The notes under the pieces were generated by a model. The model saw nothing but the letters and a program-made list of their open reading frames with translations, was not told where the DNA came from and did not search any database. 20,753 nucleotides of DNA from G001797105 sp964528155 (GTDB lineage Bacteria; Chloroflexota; Anaerolineae; Anaerolineales; E44-bin32): the NCBI GenBank assembly GCA_964528155.1, contig CAZGRL010000063.1, positions 1-20,753 of the forward strand. Reading direction: 5' to 3'. Shown piece by piece: positions 13,719-20,753 of the stretch (positions are counted from its first letter, which is position 1; the number at the start of each line of letters is the position of its first letter). Both the position numbers and the translations under genes were made by a program.

Positions 13719-14710
13719 AGATCGTCATCCCCATGGCCGGATACGGCACACGCCTGCGCCCGCACACCTGGTCCAAGCCTAAGCCGCTGGTGACCGTCGC
13801 CGGCAAACCGGTGCTTGGACACGTCCTCGACACTTTCTCGTCCCTGCCGAGCATCGATGAGGTGGTCTTCGTCGTCGGCTACTTGGGCGAGATGGTTCAG
13901 GCCTATGTAGCTGAAGCCTACCCCCATCTTCGCGCCCGCTACGTCGAGCAGCATGAGATGCTCGGCCAGTCACATGCCATCTGGCTGGCGCGAGAAGGCC
14001 TCGACGGACCGATGCTGATGGTGTTCGTCGACACCCTGATCGAGACCGATCTTTCGACGCTTCCTGATGAGAAGGCCGAGGCCGTTACGTGGGTCAAGGA
14101 GGTAGACAACCCGCGCCGCTTCGGCGTGGCCGAAGTCGGTCCGGAGGGCTGGGTGCAACGGCTGGTTGAAAAGCCGCAGGATCTGAGCAACAACCTGGCG
14201 GTCGTCGGGTTCTACTATTTTCAGGAGGCCAGGCGATTGCTGGCGGCCATTCAAGAGCAGATGTCACGCGGGACGCACTTTGGCAGCGAGTACTACCTGG
14301 CCGACGCCGTCAACATCATGCTCGAGGGCGGTCTCAAGATGCGAGCCCAGCCGGTCGAGGTCTGGCAAGACTGCGGCAAGCCGGAGACGATGCTCGAGAC
14401 CAATCGCTACCTGCTTGATCACGGTCGCGACAACTCGGCCGAAGCGGCAGGCCGGGAAGGTGTGGTGATCGTGCCTCCGGTCTTCGTCGACCCGTCGGCC
14501 CAGGTGGTGCACTCGGTCATCGGGCCGCACGTCTCGATCGGCGCCGAGTGTGTGATCCGCCAGTCAGTCATCCAGGATTCGATCATCGACGCCAGTTCGC
14601 AGATCGTCGACAGCATGCTGGCTCAGTCCCTGATTGGACGCGAGGCTCGCGTGTTGGGTCGCCACCGTACACTGAACGTGGGAGACTCCTCGGAGGTCGG
14701 TTTCGCCTAG
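13715..14710 (+). CDS. Sugar-phosphate nucleotidyltransferase with left-handed beta-helix tail
   Basis: This 331-residue protein starts with the nucleotide-binding motif of the RmlA/GlmU/GalU superfamily: PMAGYGTRLRPHTWSKPKPL (residues 6-25), including the catalytic Arg and Lys positions. The Asp in VFVDT (about 108) fits the metal-binding Asp. VEKPQ (about 154) and VWQDCGKPETML (about 219) are sugar-binding motifs. From about residue 250 the sequence turns into hexapeptide-like repeats (VIGPHVSIGAECVI and similar), a left-handed beta-helix as in bifunctional or regulatory NDP-sugar pyrophosphorylases. It would join a nucleotide to a sugar-1-phosphate for surface polysaccharide or compatible-solute synthesis; the exact sugar cannot be told. 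The ATGA overlap with gatA indicates coupling. A weak hairpin (CGGGAG/CTCCCG, 14735-14751) follows without a T-tract. Confidence 0.9.
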   Translation: MKIVIPMAGYGTRLRPHTWSKPKPLVTVAGKPVLGHVLDTFSSLPSIDEVVFVVGYLGEMVQAYVAEAYPHLRARYVEQHEMLGQSHAIWLAREGLDGPMLMVFVDTLIETDLSTLPDEKAEAVTWVKEVDNPRRFGVAEVGPEGWVQRLVEKPQDLSNNLAVVGFYYFQEARRLLAAIQEQMSRGTHFGSEYYLADAVNIMLEGGLKMRAQPVEVWQDCGKPETMLETNRYLLDHGRDNSAEAAGREGVVIVPPVFVDPSAQVVHSVIGPHVSIGAECVIRQSVIQDSIIDASSQIVDSMLAQSLIGREARVLGRHRTLNVGDSSEVGFA

Positions 14711-14831
14711 CCTGTTCCTCGGCCATTCCCTGGCCGGGAGTCCGTCTCCCGAGCGGGAAGAACGTCCTGTGACCGGACGGCCGAGTCCCACTTGCCGGGC
14801 CGGTCCCGGCCGACGACGATGGGAGCGTGAC

Positions 14832-15047
14832 ATGACGCCCGGGTTGGTAGAATGTCACTCCGGGAGCTCGTACGGAGAGCGCCCGATCGCGTTCGAGTGG
14901 GAAGGAGCCCGCCTTCTGGTGGCCGAAGTGCTCGGCCGCTGGCGATACCCCGAAGGTTTCTCCTTCCGTGTGCTGACCGAGGACGGACGGGTTTTCGATC
15001 TGCATCATCTCGAGAGCGACGACGTCTGGCAGATCGCTCCGGTGTGA
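14832..15047 (+). CDS. Small DUF6504-like protein
   Basis: The product is 71 residues from the ATG at 14832, which follows GGGAG; the frame is open from 14769, but that extension is Arg/Pro-rich, unlike protein. The pattern RPIAFEWEG ... VLGRWRYPEG ... FRVLTEDGRVFDLHHLES ... VWQI is that of small beta-rich proteins of the DUF6504 kind (RP-FxWxG, WR, DG-V-L, W). Their function is not established; some lie beside DNA-repair genes, but here the neighbours are a nucleotidyltransferase and an aminotransferase. The family assignment is from memory of the motif pattern and is moderate. There are two GC-rich inverted repeats around the gene but no T-tract. Confidence 0.65.
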   Translation: MTPGLVECHSGSSYGERPIAFEWEGARLLVAEVLGRWRYPEGFSFRVLTEDGRVFDLHHLESDDVWQIAPV

Positions 15048-15082
15048 CCCCGCCTCATCCTCGGCGGGCCCAACTGTTCGTC

Positions 15083-15102
15083 CCTCCGCCGGATGGCGGA
15101 GG
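15083..15102 (+). repeat. Perfect 8-bp hairpin before the aminotransferase
   Basis: CCTCCGCC (15083-15090), loop GGAT and GGCGGAGG (15095-15102) form a perfect stem. A second, looser hairpin (CCCGCC/GGCGGG, 15049-15068) precedes it. There is no T-tract, so neither is a classical terminator. The stem hides an upstream in-frame ATG at 15093 and leaves free the GAGGAG site at 15114-15119. Confidence 0.4.
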
Positions 15103-15128
15103 CTGTGTCAGACGAGGAGACGCAAAGA

Positions 15129-16289
15129 ATGCGCGAATTTGTCGCCCGACGGATCCACACTATCCCCCCCTCGGGCATCCGTCGATTCTTCGACATCGCC
15201 GCAACGATGGATGATGTGATCTCGCTGGGGATCGGCGAGCCGGATTTCGTTACCCCTCGGCCGATCCTCGAGGCCGGCGTGCGCTCGCTCGAGAACGGTG
15301 ACACGCATTACACATCGAACTCGGGGATCCTCGAGCTTCGTCAGGCGTTGGCAGCTCACCTCTCCCGCATGTACGGTGTGAGCTACGATCCGGATACTGA
15401 GCTTCTGATCACCGTGGGTGTGTCCGAGGCGCTCTACCTGGCCCTGACCGCCGTCCTCGACCCCGGCGACGAGGTCATCGTACCCACCCCGTGCTTCGTC
15501 TCGTACCAACCGGAAGTCGTGTTCGCCGGGGGCGTCCCGGTCCCTCTGCCGACGAGGGTCGAAGATCGATTCCAGGCCACCGCCGAGGCGATCGCGGTCA
15601 AACTAACCTCGAAGACCAAGGCGCTTCTGATCGGTTACCCCAACAATCCGACCGGCGCGGTGATGTCGCGCGAGAACCTGATGGCCGTTGCCGCCCTGGC
15701 GGAGCAACACGACCTGCTCGTCATCTCGGACGAGATCTATGACCAGCTCGTTTACGGTGATCACGCGCACGTCTGTTTCGCCTCTCTGCCGGGCATGCGC
15801 CAGCGGACAATCACCCTGGGCGGTTTCTCCAAGGACTACGCCATGACGGGCTGGAGGATCGGTTACGCCGCCGCTCCGGCTCCGATCCTGGCGGCGATGC
15901 GCAAGGTCCACCAATACACCATCATGTCGGCGCCAACCATGGCCCAGGTGGCGGCGATCCATGCCCTGGAGCACGGCGAGACGCATGTTCTCGAGATGGT
16001 CGCCGAGTACGACCGCCGCCGGCGGCTGATCGTCGGCGGGCTGAACGATCTCGGACTGCCCACCTTCGAACCGCTCGGCGCCTTCTACGCTTTCCCGAAT
16101 ATCGCCGCCAGCGGCATGGACGACGAAACCTTTGCCTCGACGTTGTTGAAGGAAGAGAAGGTCGCCGTCGTCCCGGGGAATGCCTTCGCCGCCGACGGGG
16201 CCTTCGTGCGCTGCTCCTATGCCACCGCCTACGACAAGATCGAGGAAGCGCTTGAACGCCTGCGGCGATTCATGAGGCGCCATGGCTGA
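15129..16289 (+). CDS. PLP-dependent class I/II aminotransferase
   Basis: This 386-residue fold-type I aminotransferase resembles the aspartate/aromatic PatA-like group. Visible motifs include ISLGIGEPDF, NPTG (about 173-176), ISDEIYDQLVY with the PLP-ring Asp (about 201), GGFSKDYAMTGWRIGY with the Schiff-base Lys (about 235) and phosphate-binding Arg (about 243), and VVPGNAF near the end with the substrate-carboxylate Arg in VRCSYA. The substrate cannot be assigned. The ATG at 15093 is in frame, but it lies in a hairpin loop. The ATG at 15129 has GAGGAG 9 bases upstream and the usual head MREFVARRIHTIPPSGIRRF, so it is preferred. The stop lies inside the mini-ORF leading into gatB. Confidence 0.93.
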   Translation: MREFVARRIHTIPPSGIRRFFDIAATMDDVISLGIGEPDFVTPRPILEAGVRSLENGDTHYTSNSGILELRQALAAHLSRMYGVSYDPDTELLITVGVSEALYLALTAVLDPGDEVIVPTPCFVSYQPEVVFAGGVPVPLPTRVEDRFQATAEAIAVKLTSKTKALLIGYPNNPTGAVMSRENLMAVAALAEQHDLLVISDEIYDQLVYGDHAHVCFASLPGMRQRTITLGGFSKDYAMTGWRIGYAAAPAPILAAMRKVHQYTIMSAPTMAQVAAIHALEHGETHVLEMVAEYDRRRRLIVGGLNDLGLPTFEPLGAFYAFPNIAASGMDDETFASTLLKEEKVAVVPGNAFAADGAFVRCSYATAYDKIEEALERLRRFMRRHG

Positions 16290-16359
16290 GCCACATCGGG
16301 CTTACTTCATCTGTCGGCGCACATCCACTCCGACGGATTCCTGGCGTCTATGCCGATGA
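16282..16359 (+). CDS. 25-codon mini-ORF bridging the aminotransferase and gatB
   Basis: ATG at 16282 lies inside the last codons of the aminotransferase gene, behind GAGG (16274-16277). It encodes 25 residues (start MAEPHRAYFICRR) and stops at 16357-16359. The stop overlaps the second ATG of gatB (16356) as ATGA. gatB has no good ribosome site of its own, so coupled translation through this frame is plausible. The peptide is not recognisable. The arrangement mirrors the mini-ORF before gatA. Confidence 0.3.
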   Translation: MAEPHRAYFICRRTSTPTDSWRLCR

Positions 16360-17819
16360 CCGATTTCGAGCCGGTCATCGGCCTCGAGGTCCACACCGAG
16401 CTGCACACACAATCCAAAATGTTCTGCGGTTGTGCCGTGGTGGATCCGACACAGGCCGAACCCAATTCGGCCGTATGTGAGGTCTGCACCGGCATGCCCG
16501 GCACCCTGCCAGTGATCAACCGCGCCGCCGTCGAATTCGCCCTGCGTGTGGCCCTGGCCCTCGAGTGTCAGGTAGCCGAGACCAGCGTCTTTGCCCGCAA
16601 GAACTACTTCTACCCCGACCTTCCCAAGGGCTATCAGATCTCACAGTACGAGCTTCCCCTGGCGGTCGACGGCAGCCTCGCTTTCGAAGTGGATGGCGAT
16701 CTCCACTCGGCCCGAATCCGGCGCGTCCATCTCGAGGAAGACACCGGCAAGCTCGTCCACGGACCGGGCTATTCGCTGATCGACTACAACCGTTCCGGCG
16801 TGCCGCTCCTCGAAATCGTCTCCGAACCCGACCTGCGCTCGGTGGCCGAGGTGAAAGGCTACGCCACCGCTCTGCGGTCGCTCTTGCGCTACCTGGATGT
16901 GACCAGCGGGGACATGGAGAAGGGGGCCATTCGCTTCGAGGCCAACATCTCGGTCCGTCGGCGCGGCTCGACCGAGCTCGGCGTCCGCACCGAGATCAAG
17001 AACCTCAATTCATTCCGCGCCATGCTGCGTGCGCTTGAATACGAGATCGACCGTCAGGCCGGCGTGCTGGCGGCAAACGGGCAGGTGGTCCAGGAGACCC
17101 TGGGCTGGGACGAAGCCCGCGGCGTAACCGTCTCCCAACGGGGCAAGGAAGAAGCGCATGACTACCGCTACTTTCCGGAGCCGGACCTGCCACCCCTGGT
17201 CATCGAGCCGGGCCAGTTGGCGCACATCCGGGAGACGCAACCCGAGTTGCCTCTGGCCAGGCGCGATCGTTTCGTGCGCGAATTCGACCTGACGCCGTAT
17301 TCCGCCGGCGTGCTCACCGCCGAGAAAGAGGTGGCCGACTACTTCGAGGCCGCCGTCGCGGCCGCCCCAGATGTCTCTCCCACGCGCATTGGAAACTGGC
17401 TCTCCGGCGATCTGTTCGGTCTGTTGAACGAGATCGGGGCGGACATCACCACCAGCAAGGTGGCCTCTAGCTCGCTGGCCGAATTGGTCGGACTCGTCGA
17501 AACGGGCGAGATCAACCCATCAACGGCCAAGACCCTCCTGGCAGAGATGGTCCACCAAGGCGGCTCCCCGGCCGACATCGTGCGGTCTCGCGGGCTCTCC
17601 CAGCTGACCGAGGCGACCGCCATTGAGCCTCTGGTCGACCGCGTGCTCCAGGAGAACCCCGAGCAGGTCGAGCTCTACCTCACTGGGAAGACGACCGTCT
17701 CGCAGTGGTTATTCGGGCAGGTGATGAAGGCCGCCGGCGGAAAGGCCCATCCGCCCACAGTCCAAGAGATTCTCTCAGCGCGCCTGTCTGCGCTCGCAGC
17801 CGGACGGACGGAGAGCTAG
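16350..17819 (+). CDS. gatB: Glu-tRNA(Gln)/Asp-tRNA(Asn) amidotransferase subunit B
   Basis: This 489-residue protein is a full-length GatB, the subunit that binds the misacylated tRNA, phosphorylates its side chain with ATP and amidates it. Key stretches are FEPVIGLEVHTELHTQSKMF, the four zinc cysteines Cys26, Cys28, Cys43 and Cys46, KNYFYPDLPKGYQISQYE (about 84-101), DYNRSGVPLLEIVSEPD and VRTEIKNLNS. The C-terminal helical tail domain of the YqeY type, which contacts the tRNA elbow, spans about 335-485. ATG at 16350 or 16356 could start it; 16356 overlaps the mini-ORF stop. It is separated from gatCA by three genes on the same strand, with no terminator seen between them. Confidence 0.96.
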   Translation: MPMTDFEPVIGLEVHTELHTQSKMFCGCAVVDPTQAEPNSAVCEVCTGMPGTLPVINRAAVEFALRVALALECQVAETSVFARKNYFYPDLPKGYQISQYELPLAVDGSLAFEVDGDLHSARIRRVHLEEDTGKLVHGPGYSLIDYNRSGVPLLEIVSEPDLRSVAEVKGYATALRSLLRYLDVTSGDMEKGAIRFEANISVRRRGSTELGVRTEIKNLNSFRAMLRALEYEIDRQAGVLAANGQVVQETLGWDEARGVTVSQRGKEEAHDYRYFPEPDLPPLVIEPGQLAHIRETQPELPLARRDRFVREFDLTPYSAGVLTAEKEVADYFEAAVAAAPDVSPTRIGNWLSGDLFGLLNEIGADITTSKVASSSLAELVGLVETGEINPSTAKTLLAEMVHQGGSPADIVRSRGLSQLTEATAIEPLVDRVLQENPEQVELYLTGKTTVSQWLFGQVMKAAGGKAHPPTVQEILSARLSALAAGRTES

Positions 17820-17952
17820 CCACTCTTGTGGTCTGGCGGCTGCAATGCTACGGGCTCGAAATCTCCCACGGAACCGCGCTCGCCCCAGCCGCATACGACC
17901 GGCAGCGAGCTCAAAGATCGGCAGACACTTCACTCTATGAGGGAACCATAAC

Positions 17953-19227
17953 GTGAACGCATTTGAGATCGCTCAAGCTCAGTTCGACGACGTCGCCGAG
18001 AAGATCAATCTGGACCCGGGCGTCGCCTCCGTCTTGCGCTGGCCGTTTCGCGAGTTTCGCTTCCAGATCCCGGTGCGGATGGACGACGGAAGCATTCGTG
18101 TATTCTTCGGCTACCGCGTCCAACACAACGATGCCCGCGGTCCCAACAAAGGCGGCATTCGATTTCATCCGAGCGAGACCGTGGACACCATCCGCGCCCT
18201 GGCGATGTGGATGACGTGGAAGTGCGCCGTGGCTGATATCCCGCTCGGCGGAGGCAAGGGTGGCGTGGCCGTCGATCCGGCCACGCTGAGCACCGGCGAG
18301 AAAGAGCGCCTGTGCCGCGGTTGGATCGATCAGATCTGGAAGAACATCGGCCCGCGCCTCGATGTCCCCGCCCCGGATGTCGGCACCACGCCCCAGATGA
18401 TGGGCTGGATGATGGACGAGTACACCAAGCTGGTCGGCGCCTACAACCCCGGAGTCATCACCGGCAAGCCGGTCGGCGCCGGTGGATCGCTCGGCCGGAC
18501 CGAGGCCACCGGCTTTGGCGTGATCTACACCTTGCGCGAAGCGATGAAGCACCTCGGCATTGACCCGACCAGGACGACGGCCTCGATCCAGGGCTTCGGG
18601 AATGTGGCCCAATATGCCGCCATCGGGTACGCCAAATTCCTCGGCGGCACGGTCGTCGCCGTATCGTCCTGGGACCGACAGGACAACATGTCCTACACCT
18701 TCTACAAGAAGGACGGCATTGATGCCGCTTTCCTCCAAAGCATCACCGACATCTACGGGTCAATCGACAAGGCTAAGGCCAGGGCTGCCGGCTATGCCGT
18801 CGAGCCGGGCGATGCCTGGCTGGCCAAGGAGGTTGACGTGCTTATCCCTTCGGCCATCGAAGCCCAGATCACCGGCGAGTCGGTGACGACAATCAGCCCG
18901 ACGGTGAAGATCGTCGCCGAGGGGGCAAACGGGCCGACCACGCCCGACGCCGATAGCGTGTTCAAGGATCGCAACCTGTTCGTGATCCCCGACTTTCTGT
19001 GCAACAGCGGCGGGGTGACGGTGTCGTATTTCGAGGGCGTACAGAATGACATGAACTTCTACTGGAGTCGGGACGAAGTTCTTTCGCGTCTCGACGACAA
19101 GATCACGGACGCCTTCAAAGCCGTTCTGGATGTGTCCGAAGGCCAGGGCGTGTACATGCGCGACGCGGCCTACATGGTCGCCATCGACCGCGTCGTCCGA
19201 GCGATGCAGTTCCGAGGGTGGCTGTAA
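17953..19227 (+). CDS. gdhA: Glutamate dehydrogenase (Glu/Leu/Phe/Val dehydrogenase family)
   Basis: This 424-residue enzyme interconverts glutamate with 2-oxoglutarate and ammonia using NAD(P). Active-site residues are all in place at the family spacing: Lys66 (PNKGGIRFHP), Lys90 (MTWKCAVADIP), catalytic Lys102 (GGGKGG) and Asp142 (VPAPDVGT). The Rossmann dinucleotide motif is GFGNVA (214-219), and VAEGANGPTTPDAD is the typical later motif. Cofactor preference is not assigned. It starts at GTG (17953) with GAGGGA 8 bases upstream. The 133-base gap after gatB shows no convincing promoter or terminator, so read-through from gatB is possible. A 24-bp hairpin ends the unit. The context links ammonia and glutamate supply with tRNA-dependent amidation, which is a suggestive theme but not proof of function. 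Confidence 0.95.
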   Translation: MNAFEIAQAQFDDVAEKINLDPGVASVLRWPFREFRFQIPVRMDDGSIRVFFGYRVQHNDARGPNKGGIRFHPSETVDTIRALAMWMTWKCAVADIPLGGGKGGVAVDPATLSTGEKERLCRGWIDQIWKNIGPRLDVPAPDVGTTPQMMGWMMDEYTKLVGAYNPGVITGKPVGAGGSLGRTEATGFGVIYTLREAMKHLGIDPTRTTASIQGFGNVAQYAAIGYAKFLGGTVVAVSSWDRQDNMSYTFYKKDGIDAAFLQSITDIYGSIDKAKARAAGYAVEPGDAWLAKEVDVLIPSAIEAQITGESVTTISPTVKIVAEGANGPTTPDADSVFKDRNLFVIPDFLCNSGGVTVSYFEGVQNDMNFYWSRDEVLSRLDDKITDAFKAVLDVSEGQGVYMRDAAYMVAIDRVVRAMQFRGWL

Positions 19228-19265
19228 ACCCCCGAGTAGCCTCCTGAACGCTTATTGAGCCACGC

Positions 19266-19318
19266 GGCAGGAAGGAAGCGGCCCCCGACGAAAAGCCGGG
19301 GCCCGCTTCCTTCCTGCC
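19266..19318 (+). terminator. 24-bp stem-loop after gdh, no T-tract
   Basis: Arms at 19266-19289 and 19295-19318 pair over 24 positions with two mismatches; the loop is GAAAA. The left arm is purine-rich (starting GGCAGGAAGGAAGCGG). It begins 38 bases after the gdh stop. No T-run follows on either strand, so it may be an unusual terminator, an RNA 3' stabiliser or a processing site. Confidence 0.6.
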
Positions 19319-19601
19319 GATCCCGTCTGATTCTGCCATGTTGCTTCGGTCGGCGTCGTGCGCACCCGGCGCCATCCCCGTGGTGGCAGGACAGAAAGCC
19401 CATCCGCTCTTCAAACTTTCTACATAACCGTAAGCTAGGTTAGGACAAGTGCTGGCCGGCATGTTGCTGCTCCCGCTCTTGTCGCGGTGAGCGCAAAGAG
19501 AATGCCCCCACGCATCTCACACACTCGCAGGTGGACGGTCTTGCCGTCTTGATAGGGACACCGCCCACCGTTTGACTAACACGCTATCAGGAGAACGTAC
19601 A
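19319..19601 (+). other. Intergenic region and probable leader of the DUF2202 lipoprotein gene
   Basis: No gene is seen here. Several small inverted repeats occur in the second half, including CGCTC/GAGCG near 19480. The best is at 19530-19569, where GGTGGACGG pairs with CCGCCCACC (one mismatch). Inside it, GACGG-TCTTG-CCGTC (19533-19547) forms a competing smaller stem. The ribosome site AGGAGA (19589-19594) follows 20 bases later. I could not identify a convincing promoter or a known riboswitch. Confidence 0.4.
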
Positions 19602-20402
19602 ATGAAAACAACTTACTTCGCTCTGGCGGTCTTGACGGTGGGGCTCAGCGCCTGCGCTGTGCCGGCGAATGGACCAACCTCTGGAATGCCTACAGCCTCC
19701 CCCTTCGTCGCGCAAACCGCTGCCGAGCCGGTGTCCACCCCCTACTCATCCACCGATGTGACCTCGGGCACCGATGAAGGATCCACATCAATAGACGGAT
19801 CCCGTTTGAGCTCTGCTATCGACCCTGTCCCGCCCGGATTGCTCACCGCGGCCGAGGCCGACGGTTTGCGCTATATGCGCGAGGAAGAGAAATTGGCGCA
19901 CGACGTTTACCTTGTCCTCTATAGCCAATGGCAGCTGCCGATTTTCCAGAACATCGCCAACAGTGAACAGACGCACACCGATGCCGTTAAGACCATGCTC
20001 GATCGTTACGGACTGAATGATCCGGCCACCGCCGATGTGGGCGTTTTCACCAACAAGGCGCTCCAGGGGCTCTACGATCAACTGGTCGCGCAAGGCAGCC
20101 TGTCGCTGGCCGATGCTCTCAAGGTTGGCGCGGCGATTGAAGAAATCGACATCCTCGACCTGGAGCAGAGAATTGCCCAGACGGACAACCCGGACATCGT
20201 CCTCGTCTACGAGAACCTGGTGAAAGGCTCACGCAACCATCTGAGAGCCTTTGTTTCGACGTTGGCGTCTCGAACCGGCGAGACGTACCAACCACAATAC
20301 CTGAGCCAGGACGCCTACCAGACCATTGTTGGAACTCCCCTCGAGAGCGGAGCCCGCGCGCACCAGGGCGGCCCAGGCGGCAAGGGGTATGGGCGCCCCT
20401 AG
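19602..20402 (+). CDS. DUF2202 ferritin-like lipoprotein
   Basis: The 266-residue product begins with a lipoprotein signal: MKTTYFALAVLTVGLSAC, with lipobox LSAC and lipidated Cys18. A Ser/Thr/Pro-rich linker runs to about residue 75. A DUF2202 domain (about 80-243) follows, with EEEKLAHDVY (94-103), NSEQTHTDAV (Glu122, His125), AIEEIDILDL (Glu180, Glu181) and GSRNHLRAF (His213). These carboxylates and histidines have the layout of a ferritin-like four-helix diiron or metal site. The function of DUF2202 proteins is not settled; oxidative or metal-related roles are suspected. The C-terminus is Gly-rich. The ATG at 19602 has AGGAGA at ideal distance; the frame is open from 19572, but that version would spoil the signal peptide. 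It appears to be a single-gene unit between two large hairpins. Confidence 0.9.
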   Translation: MKTTYFALAVLTVGLSACAVPANGPTSGMPTASPFVAQTAAEPVSTPYSSTDVTSGTDEGSTSIDGSRLSSAIDPVPPGLLTAAEADGLRYMREEEKLAHDVYLVLYSQWQLPIFQNIANSEQTHTDAVKTMLDRYGLNDPATADVGVFTNKALQGLYDQLVAQGSLSLADALKVGAAIEEIDILDLEQRIAQTDNPDIVLVYENLVKGSRNHLRAFVSTLASRTGETYQPQYLSQDAYQTIVGTPLESGARAHQGGPGGKGYGRP

Positions 20403-20753
20403 CACTCGTTTCTCGCCCATCGCTCCTCCGGCCGGCTTATACTCTTGGGGCCATCGTCGGTTTGCTCACGAGGAGCCCAAGAGGGAGGGCGACCGAAGCG
20501 GTCGCCCTCCCTCTTGGGCTGTCTTCCTCCACACGCTTCCCCAGTCACGCCGTCGAGCCATCAAGTTATGTCCTGAGGTTCGCCTCCGCCTCCTCCGCCA
20601 GGGGAGGTCCGTCCCCACGTCCCTGCGTCTCATCGGGCGCTTCCAGAAACGCATCTCCCAAAGGCGTTGCGTATCCTCTTCAAGATCCATTCCCCCCACT
20701 AGCAGGCTGCGGAAGAAAGCGAAACGAACAAGCGAATCATGTGCATGGTAACC
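20403..20753. other. Gene-poor right edge
   Basis: Apart from the 21-bp hairpin listed separately, I see no supported gene in these 351 bases. Open frames on both strands here are Arg/Ser/Pro-rich and read through the hairpin. TATACT (20438-20443) could be a -10 but lacks a good -35. From 20700 the sequence TAGCAGGCTGCGGAAGAAAG resembles ends of some insertion sequences. ATG at 20740, at the window edge, could open a gene that continues outside. Confidence 0.4.
20474..20520 (+). terminator. Perfect 21-bp stem-loop after the DUF2202 gene
   Basis: Arms at 20474-20494 and 20500-20520 are perfectly complementary (left arm starts AGCCCAAGAGGGAGGGCG) with loop GAAGC. It starts 71 bases after the DUF2202 stop. 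Only a pyrimidine-rich stretch (GTCTTCCTCC) follows, without a T-run. Probably a terminator or RNA 3' end, similar in style to the hairpin after gdh. Confidence 0.65.

Noticed and set aside
15603..16283. A 226-codon minus-strand frame
   Set aside because: Antisense shadow of the aminotransferase gene, which has all catalytic motifs.
20466..20699. A 77-codon minus-strand frame
   Set aside because: Ends inside the 21-bp hairpin and has a poly-Arg stretch; no recognisable family or good ribosome site.
20326..20751. A 141-codon plus-strand frame at the right edge
   Set aside because: Starts inside the DUF2202 gene, reads through a perfect 21-bp hairpin, and is Arg/Ser/Pro-rich with no motif.
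1..20753. CRISPR array, tRNA or rRNA genes
   Set aside because: No regularly spaced repeats, cloverleaf-type sequences or rRNA-like stretches were seen on either strand.

Overview
The window is GC-rich, densely coded bacterial chromosome. The gene content suggests a member of the Chloroflexota (Anaerolineae-like): a Tad pilus locus with no outer-membrane secretin, Thr/Pro-rich linkers of the TPTPTP kind in a secreted protein, a GatCAB amidotransferase, and frequent GTG/TTG starts. This placement is an inference from style and content, because no rRNA or other phylogenetic marker is present.

Region 1 (65-6368, minus strand) is a compact eight-gene Tad/Flp pilus operon in transcription order: cpaB-like, cpaE/tadZ-like, cpaF/tadA ATPase, tadB, tadC, tadE, tadG-like, and a six-helix membrane protein. 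Most junctions overlap or are under 10 bases. No Flp pilin, prepilin peptidase or secretin is seen. A 306-base divergent region (6369-6674) holds a candidate promoter for each direction. Both -35 boxes sit in inverted copies of one 13-base element.

Region 2 (6675-8726, plus strand) encodes a 683-residue, probably exported protein with three lamin-tail domains joined by Thr/Pro/Ser linkers. It is followed by a Phd/YefM-PIN toxin-antitoxin pair (8800-9513) with a repeated GCTACA operator-like element, and by a large metallopeptidase resembling dipeptidyl peptidase III (M49) that carries the pentapeptide zinc motif HEIGH (9608-11458). A small acidic protein of unknown function (11610-11813) and a strong terminator close the region.

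Region 3 (11913-17819) looks like one transcription unit: gatC, gatA, a sugar nucleotidyltransferase, a 71-residue DUF6504-like protein, a PLP aminotransferase and gatB. The gatC promoter is a perfect extended -10, so close to the ATG that the mRNA is probably leaderless. Both gatA and gatB are preceded by a mini-ORF that links the upstream stop codon to the gat start. GatCAB makes Gln-tRNAGln and/or Asn-tRNAAsn from the mischarged Glu/Asp forms. A glutamate dehydrogenase (17953-19227) follows, giving the stretch a glutamate/glutamine theme.

Region 4 (19228-20753) holds a 24-bp hairpin after gdh, a structured leader, a DUF2202 ferritin-like lipoprotein, a perfect 21-bp hairpin, and about 230 bases with no convincing gene. 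A possible insertion-sequence end lies at the right edge. No tRNA, rRNA or CRISPR array was found.
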